NCBI GenBank assembly: GCA_045594245.1
Contig: JAZNYG010000102.1
Span: 1-17,246 of the forward strand
Origin: UBA1189 sp045594245
GTDB taxonomy: Bacteria; Bacteroidota; Bacteroidia; Bacteroidales; Bacteroidaceae
Length of the DNA stretch: 17,246 bases
Direction: 5' to 3'
Positions 15,601-17,246 of the stretch are shown piece by piece (position 1 is the stretch's first letter; every line of letters starts with the position of its first letter). The notes under the pieces are model-generated. The model searched no databases. It had not been told where the DNA came from and saw only the letters and a list, made by a program, of their open reading frames with translations. Both the position numbers and the translations under genes were made by a program.

Positions 15601-16156
15601 GGAAGGTCTGCGGCAGGGGTGATCGGTTGCTCAGACGACCCTGTATCTCGAGGTAAGCGCAGCCGGGGCGCAGGGTGAAGCCTGCCATGCCTTTCTGGTG
15701 GAACATGCGCTCTATCTCGTTGACCCACACGGTGACGCTGCCGTCGGGGTGCTCCTCGATGGTGGCATCGACGGGCATATAGGTGGAGGGGCGATGGTGC
15801 TGGGGCCAGTTGAACTCGATACCGCCCGAAATCCATGGACCTGCCAAACCTACGAGGGCGGGCTTGATGACGTGGTTGTAGTATACGAAATGGCGTTGCT
15901 TGACCTTGTCGTAGGCCATCTGTACACGGCCGCCCAGCTCGGGCAGGATCATCACCTTGAGGTACTCGTTCTCGATATAGATGGCGTTGTACTCCTTGTC
16001 GACACGCTCGTCGCTGATGCGTTCGATGACGGGATAGGGATATACCACACCGCTACTGCCTTGATACACGCGGTTCTCAAGGAATATGGGGTTCTTCTCA
16101 GGCGCACCCACCTCGTAGGTGGGGATGGTCACCTGCTCTCTCCATGCTTTTACCAT
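12656..16156 (-). CDS. DUF5107-TPR protein carrying an in-frame repeat insertion
   Basis: 1166 residues from the ATG at 16156; an in-frame ATG at 16189 lies inside the CCTAGG palindrome and adds a basic stretch, so it is less likely. The N-terminus MVKAWREQVTIPTYEVG, the segment GPWISGGIEFNWPQHHRPS (107-125) and the block NGDFGRAWDRCLTDDDYEG (291-309) identify DUF5107, a beta-sandwich domain resembling galactose-mutarotase-type folds. From about residue 480 the protein is a run of TPR helices (YNLALCLKYQFRPYEAHELF, YFLGCLYYDKRQYHLAKENW, LGYTGLGDKAHAERYLAEVE). It has no signal peptide, so it is cytoplasmic. Its neighbour upstream is a sugar porter, 85 bases away, so a role in handling imported sugar or oligosaccharide is inferred; the biochemical activity is not assigned here. 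Residues about 921-997 come from a palindromic insertion that interrupts the TPR region without breaking the frame. Confidence 0.88.
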   Translation of the reverse strand: MVKAWREQVTIPTYEVGAPEKNPIFLENRVYQGSSGVVYPYPVIERISDERVDKEYNAIYIENEYLKVMILPELGGRVQMAYDKVKQRHFVYYNHVIKPALVGLAGPWISGGIEFNWPQHHRPSTYMPVDATIEEHPDGSVTVWVNEIERMFHQKGMAGFTLRPGCAYLEIQGRLSNRSPLPQTFLWWANPAVEVGDHYQSVFPPDVNAVFDHGKRAVSSFPIATGTYYKMDYSAGVDISNYKNIPVPTSYMAVNSKYDFEGGYENDTQGGMLHVASHHFSPGKKQWTWGNGDFGRAWDRCLTDDDYEGAPGVFRPYIELMAGVYTENQPDFTWLMPYEEKQFVQYFMPYRDLGIVKQASKDFVMNIHENGRLQVYATSKQEIEITVLTHRAQYLLRKTVTLSPEVLFDEVIDLQGHSIDELSVYLSRPDVADPSHRTHTVLTWQAEPDDIRPIPDAAEAALRPEDIKTIDQLYLTGLHLEQYRHATWSALDYYEEALRRDPMDYRCNNQVGLWYLRRGCFDKAEPYLRTAVKVLQRRNPNPYDGEPIYNLALCLKYQFRPYEAHELFWKATWNKAWADAAYFEAACISTGMRDFDNALDEVNRCLIHNSHNHKARALKASILRKLGKSDEALAWIHESYTIDLFNYGCMFEECLITGSEEPLQRLITLMHGEVCNYHELALDYAQARLFDEAVQVLTIPAVAEQLAQASPLTSYYLGYFMQGQGLIDEANAHFARAEHTDPRCCFPNRLEDVQVLTIAKRCPPQGARAPYFLGCLYYDKRQYHLAKENWELSAQRDAEFPTVWRNLALYYYNKEHNRQLALEYMERAFRLDPTDSRILMELDQLYKVTGRPHAERLAHLEQYPALIAERDDLLLEQITLLNHLGRYDEAMALLDSHIFHPWEGGEGKVPAQYQYARVEKAKSLLAGFSIKNYELGIMTETATLESDAHNSVAQREQSQTCLNYAEQARNLDTQYHNSKSIIHNSLLEQAISLLKQCLLYPHHLGEGKLQGAQDNDFHYLLGCAYELLGDDVQAREHWELATYGPTEPAAAMYYNDAKPEKIFYQGLALLKLGRTAEAHGRFHKLVGYGKQHLFEPQVMDYFAVSLPDLQIWDGDLNEKNRIHCLFMLALGYTGLGDKAHAERYLAEVEQLDINHQGIRALRTLQI
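13167..13394. repeat. In-frame palindromic insertion inside the DUF5107 gene
   Basis: One end is a hairpin with a 16-bp perfect stem and 5-base loop (13167-13182 / 13188-13203, core GCTTGAGCAAGC). The other end is a hairpin with a 10-bp stem and 4-base loop (13371-13394, GAAAAGCCTG-CAAG-CAGGCTTTTC). Just inside each is an inverted GAATTATGAATTA(T)GGA motif (13203-13219 and 13349-13364). The span is 228 bases, divisible by three, and reads as 76 codons including IKNYELGIMTE and NSKSIIHNS, out of keeping with the TPR helices around it. Exact borders are uncertain because the hairpin arms may include native codons. Confidence 0.7.
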
Positions 16157-16172
16157 TGTGTTTTGTTTTTTA

Positions 16173-16222
16173 TAGGGGGTCCTAGGCAATCCTAGGAGCT
16201 CCTAGGAAACTCTATGCCCCCT
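16173..16222. promoter_or_regulatory. Intercistronic palindrome with three CCTAGG sites
   Basis: CCTAGG occurs at 16181, 16191 and 16201, exactly 10 bases apart; the last two form the perfect 18-bp palindrome TCCTAGGAGCTCCTAGGA (16190-16207). TAGGGGG (16173-16179) and CCCCCTA (16216-16222) form an outer arm pair. The RNA could fold in more than one way. It lies between the porter stop (16242) and the DUF5107 start (16156). There is no T tract, so an RNA-stability or processing hairpin, an attenuator or a protein-binding site is more likely than a simple terminator. Confidence 0.6.
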
Positions 16223-16241
16223 AAGTATCATAGATTACTGA

Positions 16242-17246
16242 TCATTTCACTAACTGCTTTTCCAGCTCTTCGAGGCTCTTGCCCTTGGTCTCGGGGCAGC
16301 GGTGCAGGAAGTACAGGAAGCCTGCACAGCAGATGGCGCTATAGATCCAGAAGGAACCGCTGCTGCCCAGCGCTGCATTCATCGGGGGGAAGAAGAAGGT
16401 GAGCGTGCAGCTGCCCATCCACAGGGCAAAGGTACAGGTGGCCATGGCTATGCCACGTACGCGGTTGGGGAAAATCTCGGCCAACAGCACCCAGGTGACA
16501 GGTCCCAAGGTCATGGCATAAGCAGATATAGCCAACACAACGAGTATGACCATACCGAAACCTGTAACATGGAAATGATAGCACGTTCCCAAAATGAGGT
16601 AGATGACCGAGAGACTACCTGCACCAAAGAGCATGAGCGAGCGACGTCCCCAGCGGTCGATAGTAAAGAGAGCTACGATAGTAAAGATTACATTGGCCAC
16701 ACCTGTTACGACAATATTAAACAACACATCGCCTACGCTATAGCCTGCAGCTGAGAAAATCTCTTGAGCATAATTGAATATGACATTGGTGCCACACCAC
16801 TGCTGAAACACGGCGATGATGATACCCAAGGTGAGCACAGTGGCATACTTGCGCGAGAAGAGGGTCTTGAGGCTAGCCTTCTCGGCCGAAGCATCGGCAT
16901 TGACCGACTGGCGTATGGTATCCATCTCGGTACGGGCATACTCCTCACCACCAATATGGGTGAGTGTAGCTTGGGCTTGCGACTGATAACCACGGAGCAC
17001 CTGCCAACGCGGACTCTCGGGGATGAAGAAGGCCAGCAGCAGGAAGAGCGATGCGGGCACAGCCTCGGCCCAGAACATCCAGCGCCAACCCATCTGTCCG
17101 TTCCACGAAGCCAGAATCTCGGCATCGCCAAAGCCCATAGGCACCTCCTCGGCAATGAGCCAGTTGGCAATCTGCGCCCCAAGAATACCCAGCACGATAG
17201 TCATCTGATTGAGCGACACGAGTTTGCCACGGATAGCACTGGGCGA
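16242..17246 (-). CDS. Sugar porter of the major facilitator superfamily (XylE-like), 5' partial
   Basis: 334 residues are visible and the frame is open to the window edge (SPSAIRGKLVSLNQ...), so the GTG at 17219 is internal. The segment AIRGKLVSLNQMTIVLGI is typical of the loop and helix 4-5 region of sugar porters. PESPRW (about 77-82) follows helix 6. QQWCGTNVIFNYA (about 148-160, helix 7) corresponds to the QQ-G-N sugar-binding signature. DRWGRRS (about 197-203) is the 8-9 loop motif, and PETKGKSLEELE ends the protein. At least eight membrane helices can be followed. It belongs to the inner-membrane H+/sugar symporters; XylE resemblance suggests xylose or another monosaccharide, but specificity is not proven. 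It is the upstream gene of a probable two-gene unit with the DUF5107 gene. Confidence 0.92.
   Translation of the reverse strand, partial: SPSAIRGKLVSLNQMTIVLGILGAQIANWLIAEEVPMGFGDAEILASWNGQMGWRWMFWAEAVPASLFLLLAFFIPESPRWQVLRGYQSQAQATLTHIGGEEYARTEMDTIRQSVNADASAEKASLKTLFSRKYATVLTLGIIIAVFQQWCGTNVIFNYAQEIFSAAGYSVGDVLFNIVVTGVANVIFTIVALFTIDRWGRRSLMLFGAGSLSVIYLILGTCYHFHVTGFGMVILVVLAISAYAMTLGPVTWVLLAEIFPNRVRGIAMATCTFALWMGSCTLTFFFPPMNAALGSSGSFWIYSAICCAGFLYFLHRCPETKGKSLEELEKQLVK

Overview
The window looks like a chromosomal segment of a Bacteroidota gut or oral commensal, most likely Prevotellaceae or a close relative. The grounds are two large outer-membrane barrels of the Bacteroidales TonB-receptor type, Cys-20 lipoproteins, a TPR/membrane/HTH one-component regulator, a DUF5107 protein, a two-domain sialate-type esterase, and promoters with the Bacteroidota -33 TTTG / -7 TAnnTTTG signature. 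Genus is inference. No rRNA, tRNA, CRISPR array, transposase or integrase gene is visible.

Layout. Bases 1-1944 (+) hold the 3' part of an SGNH / sialate O-acetylesterase fusion. Every other gene lies on the minus strand. Read in the direction of transcription they are: a sugar porter of the XylE type (17246-16242, 5' end outside the window); a cytoplasmic DUF5107-TPR protein (16156-12656); an ECF sigma factor (12448-11945) with a coupled membrane anti-sigma factor (11941-11279); a lipoprotein of unknown function (11053-10064); a membrane-anchored TPR/HTH regulator (9440-8169) ending at a strong intrinsic terminator; and two paralogous outer-membrane barrels (7935-5020 and 4937-1971). The last barrel converges on the esterase with only 26 bases between them.

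How the genes may work together. The porter and the DUF5107 protein look like a sugar uptake and processing pair. The sigma gene and the last barrel gene share a bipartite promoter-like motif, TGTAAC - 16 bases - CGTATT, with further identity on both sides. It sits just upstream of each start codon. This suggests that the sigma factor activates itself and, about 7 kb away, an outer-membrane protein. The sigma gene also has a perfect housekeeping promoter between this motif and its start. The TPR/HTH regulator is bracketed by two arrays of one 11-bp repeat (GYGTGACAAAT-like), which may be operator sites.

The non-coding DNA is rich in structure. There is a 476-bp segment bounded by imperfect ~41-bp inverted repeats that contains four exact-period 22-bp repeats. 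There is a 120-bp near-palindrome behind the anti-sigma gene. There is a ~228-bp palindromic insertion kept in frame inside the DUF5107 gene. A CCTAGG x3 palindrome lies between the porter and the DUF5107 gene.
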